Shown: one piece after another, positions 12,321 through 18,426 of the stretch
Position numbering within the stretch: the stretch's first letter is position 1
How the letters are laid out: each line of letters starts with the position of its first letter
From: JACRPZ01 sp040758255
GTDB taxonomy: Bacteria > Nitrospirota > Thermodesulfovibrionia > UBA6902
Length of the DNA: 18,426 nucleotides
NCBI GenBank assembly: GCA_040758255.1
Contig: JBFLVX010000032.1
Coordinates: forward strand, 1-18,426
Direction: 5' to 3'
Position numbers and translations under genes: made by a program
Notes under the pieces: model-generated
Databases searched by the model: none
What the model saw: only the letters and a program-made list of their open reading frames with translations
Told to the model about the DNA's origin: nothing

Positions 12321-13415
12321 TCATCTCTTCTTTGTCTCTATGGCATTCAATAATGACTCAAACGACTTCTGAAATGCGGCAACACCATCATCAAGAAGCT
12401 TCAGGCATACCTTGTTGACATCTATCACGAACTCTTTAAGGCTCTCTATTATTTCCCCTGCATCACCCGCATCCTTTGTAATAGTCTCTTTAATAATCCC
12501 GTGATCCATAAAAGCGGCGAATGTTTTATCAGGCAGTGTGTTGACAGTCGGGTTGCCGATCAGCTCGGTCACGTACTTGATGTCGCTGTATGACGGGTCT
12601 TTTGTGCCGGTTGAGCCCCAGAGCACCCTCTGCAGATTAGCGCCCTTATCCTTCAACGCGAGGAACTCATGCCCTGAGAATATCTCATTATATTTGCTGA
12701 ATATCAATCTTGAATTTGCGACCGCGACCTTTCCCCTGAACGATTTAAGCTTCTCATCTGCCCGCGTGTCTATCATCTTATCAACAGCGGTATCTATGCG
12801 GCTTACAAAGACGCTCGCGACTGAATGCACTCTGCTCATATCGCCGCCTCTTGCCAGAAGCCGCTTCATCCCTTCAAGATAAGCGCGTGCTGTTCTGATA
12901 TATTGATCCAGAGAAAAGATCAGGGTGACGTTAACATTGATGCCGTCTCCCAATAACTCGGATATAGCCTCAAAGCCAGCGTCTGTTGAAGGCACTTTAA
13001 ACATCACATTCGGACGGTTTACCTTCTTAAATAGCCGTCTGCCTTCTTCAATCGTCTCCTCTGTCTTCATAGCCAGTTCAGGGTTTATCTCCAAGCTCAC
13101 ATAACCGTCCACTCGCCCGGTCTTTTCATATACAGGCCTGAACATATCAGCGGCATCCTGAACATCCCTTACAGTCAGATCATCATATATCTCAAACGTG
13201 GACTTTCCCTCTCCCGCTAATTTCTTTATTGCTCCGTCATAATCTGCGCTTGAGCTTATAGAGTTGTCGAATATGGACGGATTGGAGGTCATTCCTCTGA
13301 GACCGAGGCTGATCTCCTCTTTGAGTTTTCCGTTTTCTATCATTGACCGGCTGATATTGTCCAGCCAGATGCTCTGCCCTATCTGAGCCAGTTCATCAAG
13401 TTTGCTTAAAGCCAT
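12321..13415 (-). CDS. tal: Transaldolase
   Basis: The 364-residue protein is of the TalAB bacterial type. It transfers the dihydroxyacetone unit between sugar phosphates in the non-oxidative pentose phosphate pathway. Marks seen are IWLDNISRSMI near the N-terminus, LRGMTSNPSIFDNSI (39-53), DGYVSLEINPELA, the Schiff-base lysine K140 in NVMFKVPST, NVNVTLIFSLDQY, RVHSVASVFVSRID and LWGSTGTKDPSYSD. This sub-type is also found fused to glucose-6-phosphate isomerase in some bacteria; here it stands alone and ends normally. The start is supported by a G-rich stretch (AGGGGG) five bases before the ATG. A 48-base gap with a palindrome separates it from DUF559 and then tkt. The likely unit is tal, DUF559, tkt, acetolactate-synthase-like. 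Confidence 0.95.
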   Translation of the reverse strand: MALSKLDELAQIGQSIWLDNISRSMIENGKLKEEISLGLRGMTSNPSIFDNSISSSADYDGAIKKLAGEGKSTFEIYDDLTVRDVQDAADMFRPVYEKTGRVDGYVSLEINPELAMKTEETIEEGRRLFKKVNRPNVMFKVPSTDAGFEAISELLGDGINVNVTLIFSLDQYIRTARAYLEGMKRLLARGGDMSRVHSVASVFVSRIDTAVDKMIDTRADEKLKSFRGKVAVANSRLIFSKYNEIFSGHEFLALKDKGANLQRVLWGSTGTKDPSYSDIKYVTELIGNPTVNTLPDKTFAAFMDHGIIKETITKDAGDAGEIIESLKEFVIDVNKVCLKLLDDGVAAFQKSFESLLNAIETKKR

Positions 13416-13440
13416 TATTTCCCCCTTGTTATTGAGTAAT

Positions 13441-13621
13441 TAGCCACAGATTCACACTGACAAATACAAACGCAAAAAAATTGTTGCAATTTAGAAAATC
13501 TCCCCTAACCCCTCTTTGCCAAAGAGGGGAAGAAATTCCCACTTTGTAAAAGGGGGATGAAGGGGGATTTTGTAATTTTATTTCTCCATCGTTATAAAAA
13601 GTCTGTGTCAGTCTGTGGCTA
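13441..13621. repeat. 181-bp non-coding repeat element with 10-bp terminal inverted repeats
   Basis: TAGCCACAGA (13441-13450) and TCTGTGGCTA (13612-13621) are perfect inverted ends, and similarity continues inwards imperfectly (CACTGACA against TGTGTCAGTC). Inside lies a G/C palindrome at 13509-13529. Around it is a broader imperfect hairpin, with AAAATC-CCCC near 13496-13512 facing GGGGGATTTT at 13562-13571. It has no coding capacity. It looks like a MITE-like or REP-like element, nested from two repeat types, between the 62-residue gene and tal. Whether it carries the tal promoter cannot be read. Confidence 0.6.
13509..13529. repeat. Perfect 10-bp palindrome inside the tal-upstream repeat element
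   Basis: CCCCTCTTTG (13509-13518) and CAAAGAGGGG (13520-13529) are separated by a single C. It is similar in character to the palindromes that flank the DUF559 gene but has a different core. Confidence 0.75.
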
Positions 13622-13628
13622 TCGTTCT

Positions 13629-13817
13629 TTATGATCCATCTGAACCTTTTTCAGTAACAAAACGCATAAGAGTCTCCGCGTCTTTCGGAGGCAGATCAAA
13701 TTTCAGGCAGGCGTCCCCAATTAACTTTGACAGACTGGCACCGGGATTTTCCGTGCGCTCATCTGATATCCATTTAATGGCCCTTCTCAGTTGTTCACCC
13801 TCAGGAAGAATGCTCAT
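13629..13817 (-). CDS. Small 62-residue protein of unknown function
   Basis: A short soluble protein beginning MSILPEGEQLRRAIKWISDE, with a pattern of two or three amphipathic helices and many charged residues and no cysteine. The segment LSKLIGDACLKFDLPPKDAETLMRF is here split as LSKLIGDACLKFDL and PPKDAETLMRF. It looks like a small conserved family I have the impression of seeing in Nitrospirota and Desulfobacterota genomes, but I cannot name it. GAGGAG stands six bases before the ATG, which is better than most in this window and argues that the gene is real. It lies upstream of tal on the same strand, separated by the repeat element. Confidence 0.68.
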   Translation of the reverse strand: MSILPEGEQLRRAIKWISDERTENPGASLSKLIGDACLKFDLPPKDAETLMRFVTEKGSDGS

Positions 13818-13945
13818 TATGTCTCCTCATTTATTTGTAATGGTTTATGGTTTAAACTTTCTGATACCGTCCATAAATTATACCAGCAACTGCGTGATGT
13901 TGCCAGAATCAGGGGGGCAAGAAGGAGTTATGTATCAAAAATTGT

Positions 13946-13974
13946 TTGACACGCCATGCGGCATAAGATAAAAT
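13946..13974 (+). promoter_or_regulatory. Near-consensus sigma70 promoter of the cysteine-rich secreted protein gene
   Basis: TTGACA at 13946-13951 and TAAAAT at 13969-13974 are separated by 17 bases. The predicted start is near 13981, giving a leader of about 44 bases. The two boxes are identical to those of the promoter at 7463-7491. Confidence 0.8.
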
Positions 13975-14024
13975 CCTCTTAAATGCAGAAGAAGCGAAAT
14001 AATAACTGTTAGGCGAATACAAAA

Positions 14025-15389
14025 ATGATATATAAGTCAGACACGAAATCGTATCTATCTTTGGCATTAATTATCTTGTTAACTTTAATCTATTCTTTCC
14101 TCCTACCTATCAGTGTTGCAGCCCAAACAATACCAATCGATGCCAAACTAAGCGAAACAGAGAAGAATATTAATATTCTTTGGCCTAAGACTCATCATTT
14201 TGAACGTGAGTGTCCCTCCAAAGAAAATGCCACACTTGCGCAGCAAATTATTGATGACTTAGAAATAATATATAGGGAAAATCCAGCCTATAAGAGCATG
14301 GACAAAGTTCTTTTCATGCTCGCGCAGGCAAAAACCATGATGGTCGATATGTGTAATTGTTACACCGATCAGTCTGATTATTGCGGAAATCGTAAGGAAT
14401 ATCTAAATTTTTTTGGTCAACATTATCTTGGGAACGAGTATGAAGAGCTAATAAAGCGATACCCTAAGAGCCCATACCTTGAATATGCCATTTTTTATCA
14501 TGCAAGCGATTTGGCTGCCACCGGCGAATGCGAAGGAGATATGAACTGTTATGTCGGACGTTCTATTAATGCCTATTTGCCTTACGTTCTTAAGTATCCA
14601 GACGGCGGTCACCTCGCGTTGGCAATGAAGGACATAAACTGGCGGTTATCGGCCCTCAATTTTCCCCCCAGATCAGGGGGTGGTGACTTTTGGGATCTAA
14701 AGGCAATCGATAAGTTGCTGAAGACTTATCATACTTCTGTTCTGAAAATAAAAAACAATCTGTTGAAAGACGATGCATTATATTATCTTGCACGTGGATA
14801 TATTGCTGCCTGTCAATATGACAAAGCAATGTCTATGTATGAAAATCTCGAAAAAAATAGTTCTAAATATCGTAATGCAAAAATCATGACTGCCTATGAA
14901 ATGTTTGGTTATAAATGGGAAACCAAATTAGCAGACACCAATTACAACAAAAAAGTGCTGACTATAATAAAAGAATTGCAACATAAGGATTCAAAAAATA
15001 AGCTTAAAGCTTTGACAGAAATTAAGAACAAACAACCTAATGATATATCCTTGCTTATGCCAGTCTTCATGAAGATTGGTCAAATCGCTATTAGGGATAG
15101 CTCAGCTACGGTCAGAAGAGAGGCAATATTAACGGCAGAAAGTTTTTTGTCTGAGCCCTTCTTCGCATCTCTGAATACAAACGGTGCAAATTGTAAGTAT
15201 TGCGAAGATCCATATAGTCAGTACGAAGATGAATTTCCACATCCGATGAACTACTTTCATTATTCCTTCCTAAAACCCTTAGTGAGACATTGTCTATTGT
15301 TTGAACGTAACATCAGCAACTTAGACCTATGCAAAAAAATGAAAATAAAATACGATGTTGACGTTTGCGATAATGATAAGTGCTACTAA
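14025..15389 (+). CDS. Secreted cysteine-rich helical-repeat protein of unknown function
   Basis: A 454-residue protein with an N-terminal signal peptide of about 34 residues, hydrophobic core LALIILLTLIYSFLLPI and probable cleavage after VAA. The mature part is mostly helical. The segment LKDDALYYLARGYIAACQYDKAMSMYENLE, given here as DDALYYLARGYIAACQYDKA and MSMYENLE, looks like a TPR unit. KIGQIAIRDSSATVRREAI resembles a HEAT repeat. About 15 cysteines cluster in short pairs (CNC, CKYC, CDNDKC), suggesting disulphides in an oxidising compartment. No catalytic motif is visible. The gene is markedly more AT-rich than its neighbours, has its own near-consensus promoter and ends three bases before the methyltransferase start, so they may be co-transcribed. 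No function is assigned. Confidence 0.75.
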   Translation: MIYKSDTKSYLSLALIILLTLIYSFLLPISVAAQTIPIDAKLSETEKNINILWPKTHHFERECPSKENATLAQQIIDDLEIIYRENPAYKSMDKVLFMLAQAKTMMVDMCNCYTDQSDYCGNRKEYLNFFGQHYLGNEYEELIKRYPKSPYLEYAIFYHASDLAATGECEGDMNCYVGRSINAYLPYVLKYPDGGHLALAMKDINWRLSALNFPPRSGGGDFWDLKAIDKLLKTYHTSVLKIKNNLLKDDALYYLARGYIAACQYDKAMSMYENLEKNSSKYRNAKIMTAYEMFGYKWETKLADTNYNKKVLTIIKELQHKDSKNKLKALTEIKNKQPNDISLLMPVFMKIGQIAIRDSSATVRREAILTAESFLSEPFFASLNTNGANCKYCEDPYSQYEDEFPHPMNYFHYSFLKPLVRHCLLFERNISNLDLCKKMKIKYDVDVCDNDKCY

Positions 15390-15392
15390 AAA

Positions 15393-16031
15393 ATGAAACT
15401 TTTTATCCCGCAGAAGATCGAACAATATGCTGCCGAATACACCAGCCCGCTTTCTCCGCTCCTTGAGGAGCTTCAGCGCGAGACCATAAGCACAATGGAT
15501 GAAGCACAGATGCTTACAGGTGTAGTTGAGGGGCGGCTGCTTCAGATGCTGGTAAAGATCTCAGGTGCAAAAAGGGTTTTGGAGATAGGCACGTTTACGG
15601 GCTTTTCAGCTCTTATGATGGCTGAGGGACTGCCTGAAGACGGCGAACTCATCACCTGCGAGATAAAGAAAGAAAATGCCGCGTTCGCACGCAGGTATTT
15701 CAGAAGAAGCCCGTATGGGACGAAGATACAACTAAAGACAGGCCCTGCGATCAAGACATTGAAAAACATTTCTGACAGGAGCATGGACTTCATCTTCATA
15801 GACGCGGACAAGACCTCATATCCTCTCTATTATTCCGAGGGGATGAGGGTCCTCAGAAAAGGCGGGCTCATTGCGGCAGATAATGTCCTCTGGAGCAGCA
15901 AGGTCCTCCGCCCGGATGACAATGAGAGCCGCGCGATAGCTTTATTCAATGATATGGTGAAGAATGACAGCCGTGCTGAGAAAGTCTTCCTCCCTGTGCG
16001 TGACGGCGTTTACCTGATACGTAAGATGTGA
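15393..16031 (+). CDS. SAM-dependent O-methyltransferase, caffeoyl-CoA OMT-like family
   Basis: A 212-residue class I methyltransferase of O-methyltransferase family 3. Marks in order are an N-terminal helical cap, motif I VLEIGTFTGFSALMMAEGLP, the acidic strand ITCEIKKENAAFARRYF that holds the SAM ribose, and the metal-site region DFIFIDADKTSYPLYYSEG with GGLIAADNVLWSS. The Asp and Asn residues in these last two blocks match the divalent-metal ligands of the family, and the C-terminal PVRDGVYLIRK is typical. The length is normal. Substrates in bacteria are usually catechol-like or unknown, so none is proposed. It starts three bases after the preceding stop without a clear Shine-Dalgarno sequence, suggesting coupling. 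Its GC content is higher than that of the gene before it. Confidence 0.9.
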   Translation: MKLFIPQKIEQYAAEYTSPLSPLLEELQRETISTMDEAQMLTGVVEGRLLQMLVKISGAKRVLEIGTFTGFSALMMAEGLPEDGELITCEIKKENAAFARRYFRRSPYGTKIQLKTGPAIKTLKNISDRSMDFIFIDADKTSYPLYYSEGMRVLRKGGLIAADNVLWSSKVLRPDDNESRAIALFNDMVKNDSRAEKVFLPVRDGVYLIRKM

Positions 16032-16102
16032 GAGCTTCAATAATATTATGGACTTTTTCAAAGTTCCGGCAAGTCTGACTTCCTGTATGTATGAAATATC
16101 TG

Positions 16103-16131
16103 TTTACAAGTACAGTTATTTAAGCTAAAGT
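16103..16131 (+). promoter_or_regulatory. Candidate sigma70 promoter of the DUF2339 gene
   Basis: TTTACA at 16103-16108 and TAAAGT at 16126-16131 are spaced by 17 bases (five and four of six matches). The predicted start is near 16138, about 59 bases before the ATG at 16197. Confidence 0.5.
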
Positions 16132-16196
16132 ACTCGTATGGTTTTGCCCATGATTATTGCTAACAGAGCATGGTCAATATATAGGAGGCATTGCTC

Positions 16197-18284
16197 ATGA
16201 ATTGTCCTCAGTGTTCAAGAGATATTCAAACGGCATTAAAGACATGTGATTCATGCGGCTATACGTTTCATGATGAAATGTATGACAGGCTCTCTTTTTA
16301 TTTTGATCTTAAAAGCGAACGGGACAATTTAGATTCCATAAGAGATCGTGCTATATCAGACATTAAAAAACTGAACAGTAAAGTATTTAAGTATGAAGCC
16401 CGCCTGAGTGCTGATATAGAAAAAATATCCGGGGAATTACGGAAAGACATTTCAGAGACCGAAGACCTTCTGCAGCCGGAATATGAGAAAGCAGATCATT
16501 CATTAGAGGATGTGCATCTGCCGCCTTTCCAGGAAGTAACTGCCAATGAAAAATTCGACAAACCCGGATATGTTGAAGCAAAAGAACCTCAATTACACCA
16601 TTTAAGCAGTTCTTCCAGACAGTCTAAAAAGGAAGAAACCTCGCAGTTTGAAATTAACATAGGTCAGAAGTGGCTCCTCATTATCGGCATCGTAACGATG
16701 GTTTTCGGTATAGGCTATTTCCTGAAATACTCTTTTGAAAGGGGCTGGATAGGTCCGGCAGGCAGAGTTGCGTTGGCATACATATGGGGCGCGGTCTTTC
16801 TGTTTGCCGGCAATAAGTTCCGTAAGAAGAATTATGCGGCATTCGGTCTTTCGCTTGTCGGAGGCGGTATTGCCACACTCTATTTTGCGACTTTTGCCGC
16901 ATTTCAGCTTTACCACCTCTTTGCTCAGACGCCGTCTTTCTTGCTTATGGTTTTGATAACAGTGCTTGCGAGCGTGTTGGCAATTATTTATGACACAAAG
17001 TGGCTCGCTATCCTGGGCATGATAGGAGGATTTTTAACACCTGTAATGTTGAGCACCGGTCAAGATAACTATATTTTCTTGTTCTCCTATATGACTGTGC
17101 TTAATCTGGGGCTTCTCGGAGTGGCCTTCTATAAAAAATGGGATATTCTCAATATACTCGGATTTATCTCTACGTACATCCTATATACGAGCTGGTTTAT
17201 GAACCACTATGAAACGAGCAGGTTTGTTAACAACTATGAATATTCTAAATTCTGGCCCGCGATAATATTTCTGAATATTTATTATTTTATTTACAGCATT
17301 ATACCTTTTGCATATCAGTTCTTTAGGGCCAAAAAGGAAAGCATCAGGGGATTTGCCATTATAACGCCGAATTCTTTTATCGCATTTGGTTTCAGTTACC
17401 ATATGATAACGCGGCAGTTCTCACTTGAATGGGTAAGCGTTATTTCGATTATGTATTCGATAGTATTTCTTTTGATGGCTTCATATTTATACAAAACCGG
17501 GGAATACGAGCAGGATGCCTTTACTGTGCTTATCGCCAAAGCAGCCTTGTTCCTGATAATTACGATCCCTATAATATTTTCAAAACATTGGATAACTATC
17601 TTCTGGGCAGCACAAGCTGCTGTATTGCTCTGGACAGGCATAAGACTGGAAAGGAAGAAACTGGTCTTTGGATCTTATGTTCTGCTTGCAGTAACCATTT
17701 CCAAGTTTCTCGGTTATGATTATACGGCTATCTTCCATTTCAGATTCGACACTTTTCACATATCCGGTCCCTATTCATATATGCTTGCGGAACGGTTAAT
17801 GACTACTGTTTTCTTGATCCTTGTCATGTTAGCTTTTTCTCGTATTGCCCGGCAGGGATCATTAACGAATTTATCGGGCGTGTTGGGAGCAGCTTCGAAC
17901 ATTAAGGACTCTTCAGTGATATTCGGCATTTGTGGCATCCTGCTCTTTATATCCCTGAATGTCGAGACGTCCTCTTTTTTCTACGAGTATCTGCCAAATG
18001 CCCAGTTTGCGGCCATATCGGTATTATGGACATTGTATTCAGTTCTCCTGATGATCAAGGGATTCATGGGCAATATTCCCTTTATACGCATGGCTTCTCT
18101 CGGATTGTTCCTTGTGACACTTGTTAAAGTTTTTCTTTTTGATATGTCCAAAATACATACTCCATACAGGATACTCTCTTTTATTATCCTCGGGATAGTC
18201 ATGATAGGTGCATCATACCTTTATCACAGATACAAGGATAGAATCATTACAGCACTTGCTGCGGATAATCAGCAAAAGGAGTAA
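16197..18284 (+). CDS. DUF2339 family polytopic membrane protein with N-terminal zinc ribbon
   Basis: AGGAGG at 16183-16188 places the start at ATG 16197 rather than the TTG six bases earlier, giving 695 residues. The N-terminus is a zinc ribbon (C3-P-Q-C6 and C17-D-S-C20). A charged coiled-coil-like stretch follows, then a long linker rich in Glu, Ser and Lys to about residue 145. From there the protein is almost entirely TM helices, opening with FEINIGQKWLLIIGIV, IGYFLKYSFERGWIGP and GLSLVGGGIATLYF, the recognised DUF2339 signature. The family (COG5373) has no established biochemical function. A DUF3999 protein is its usual neighbour, and the next reading frame fits that. The soluble N-terminal part should lie in the cytoplasm. 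Confidence 0.9.
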   Translation: MNCPQCSRDIQTALKTCDSCGYTFHDEMYDRLSFYFDLKSERDNLDSIRDRAISDIKKLNSKVFKYEARLSADIEKISGELRKDISETEDLLQPEYEKADHSLEDVHLPPFQEVTANEKFDKPGYVEAKEPQLHHLSSSSRQSKKEETSQFEINIGQKWLLIIGIVTMVFGIGYFLKYSFERGWIGPAGRVALAYIWGAVFLFAGNKFRKKNYAAFGLSLVGGGIATLYFATFAAFQLYHLFAQTPSFLLMVLITVLASVLAIIYDTKWLAILGMIGGFLTPVMLSTGQDNYIFLFSYMTVLNLGLLGVAFYKKWDILNILGFISTYILYTSWFMNHYETSRFVNNYEYSKFWPAIIFLNIYYFIYSIIPFAYQFFRAKKESIRGFAIITPNSFIAFGFSYHMITRQFSLEWVSVISIMYSIVFLLMASYLYKTGEYEQDAFTVLIAKAALFLIITIPIIFSKHWITIFWAAQAAVLLWTGIRLERKKLVFGSYVLLAVTISKFLGYDYTAIFHFRFDTFHISGPYSYMLAERLMTTVFLILVMLAFSRIARQGSLTNLSGVLGAASNIKDSSVIFGICGILLFISLNVETSSFFYEYLPNAQFAAISVLWTLYSVLLMIKGFMGNIPFIRMASLGLFLVTLVKVFLFDMSKIHTPYRILSFIILGIVMIGASYLYHRYKDRIITALAADNQQKE

Positions 18285-18285
18285 A

Positions 18286-18426
18286 TTGAAAAAGCTGATT
18301 TTAAGTATGGTATTGTTGCTGTTTTTCGTCAATACATCTGCTGTCTTCTCATCTTTAAAACCCGGCGATTTCAAGTATTCAGCCGACATAACCGGACAGT
18401 TAATAAAAAACAGGTTGTACCAAGTG
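18286..18426 (+). CDS. Secreted protein, probable DUF3999 family, 3' truncated by the window
   Basis: A TTG start at 18286 follows AAGGAG (18276-18281) and lies one base after the DUF2339 stop codon, so the two are translationally linked. The 47 codons seen encode two lysines, a hydrophobic signal-peptide core (LILSMVLLLFFVNTSAVFS) and the start of a mature domain reading FKYSADITGQLIKNRLYQV. That beginning and the position directly behind DUF2339 fit the DUF3999 family of exported proteins. The rest of the gene is outside the window, so the family call is tentative, but a real gene is likely. Confidence 0.65.
   Translation, partial: MKKLILSMVLLLFFVNTSAVFSSLKPGDFKYSADITGQLIKNRLYQV

Noticed and set aside
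13615..13971. A 118-codon plus-strand frame across the 62-residue gene
   Set aside because: It starts inside the repeat end, has no ribosome binding site and covers the opposite strand of a small gene that has a good one. It also runs through the promoter at 13946-13974.
16060..16100. Short inverted repeats after the methyltransferase gene as a terminator
   Set aside because: ACTTT/AAAGT and AAGTC/GACTT type repeats are short and are not followed by a T tract.

Overview
The window looks like a stretch of chromosome from a mid-GC, Gram-negative, probably anaerobic or microaerophilic environmental bacterium. It carries a periplasmic c-type cytochrome, lipoprotein and signal peptides, PilZ/c-di-GMP proteins, a fluoride riboswitch and G/C-rich palindromic repeats. 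The overall flavour suggests Nitrospirota or Desulfobacterota, but no rRNA or other decisive marker is present, so this is a weak inference. I see no tRNA, rRNA, CRISPR array, transposase or phage gene, and no gene-free gap longer than about 300 bases.

Region 1 (1-2326): a 5'-truncated lipoprotein gene, then a broken copy of the 3' end of an msrB gene, then a BrnT-type toxin and CopG-type antitoxin pair (+), then an intact msrA-msrB fusion gene (-). The broken msrB piece is about 95% identical to the end of the intact gene over 116 bases, so the toxin-antitoxin module sits between two direct copies of msrB sequence. Its promoter is near consensus, has a perfect palindrome across the spacer and -10 box, and predicts a leaderless toxin message.

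Region 2 (2368-5285): a two-TM protein of unknown function (-), a secreted single-haem cytochrome (+) with a strong terminator, and a cation/proton antiporter (-). The antiporter is preceded by promoter, fluoride aptamer and intrinsic terminator. The terminator stem uses the same bases as the aptamer pseudoknot, so the switch should turn the antiporter on when fluoride is present.

Region 3 (5309-8155): a stand-alone PilZ protein and a receiver-PilZ protein whose phospho-acceptor aspartate is glutamate, a divergent FolD (-) lacking two key active-site residues, and an AT-rich gene for a YcxB-like membrane protein with its own near-consensus promoter.

Region 4 (8156-13817, all -): a probable transcription unit for the non-oxidative pentose phosphate pathway: a 62-residue protein, transaldolase, a DUF559 (Vsr-like) endonuclease, transketolase and an acetolactate-synthase-like ThDP enzyme. 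The nuclease gene is wedged between transaldolase and transketolase. It is bracketed by two oppositely oriented copies of one G-rich palindrome and ends in an ATGA overlap with transketolase. A 181-bp repeat element with perfect 10-bp terminal inverted repeats lies upstream of transaldolase.

Region 5 (13946-18426, all +): an AT-rich, cysteine-rich secreted protein of unknown function with a near-consensus promoter, a SAM-dependent O-methyltransferase, a large polytopic DUF2339 protein with an N-terminal zinc ribbon, and the start of a secreted partner, probably DUF3999, cut by the window end.
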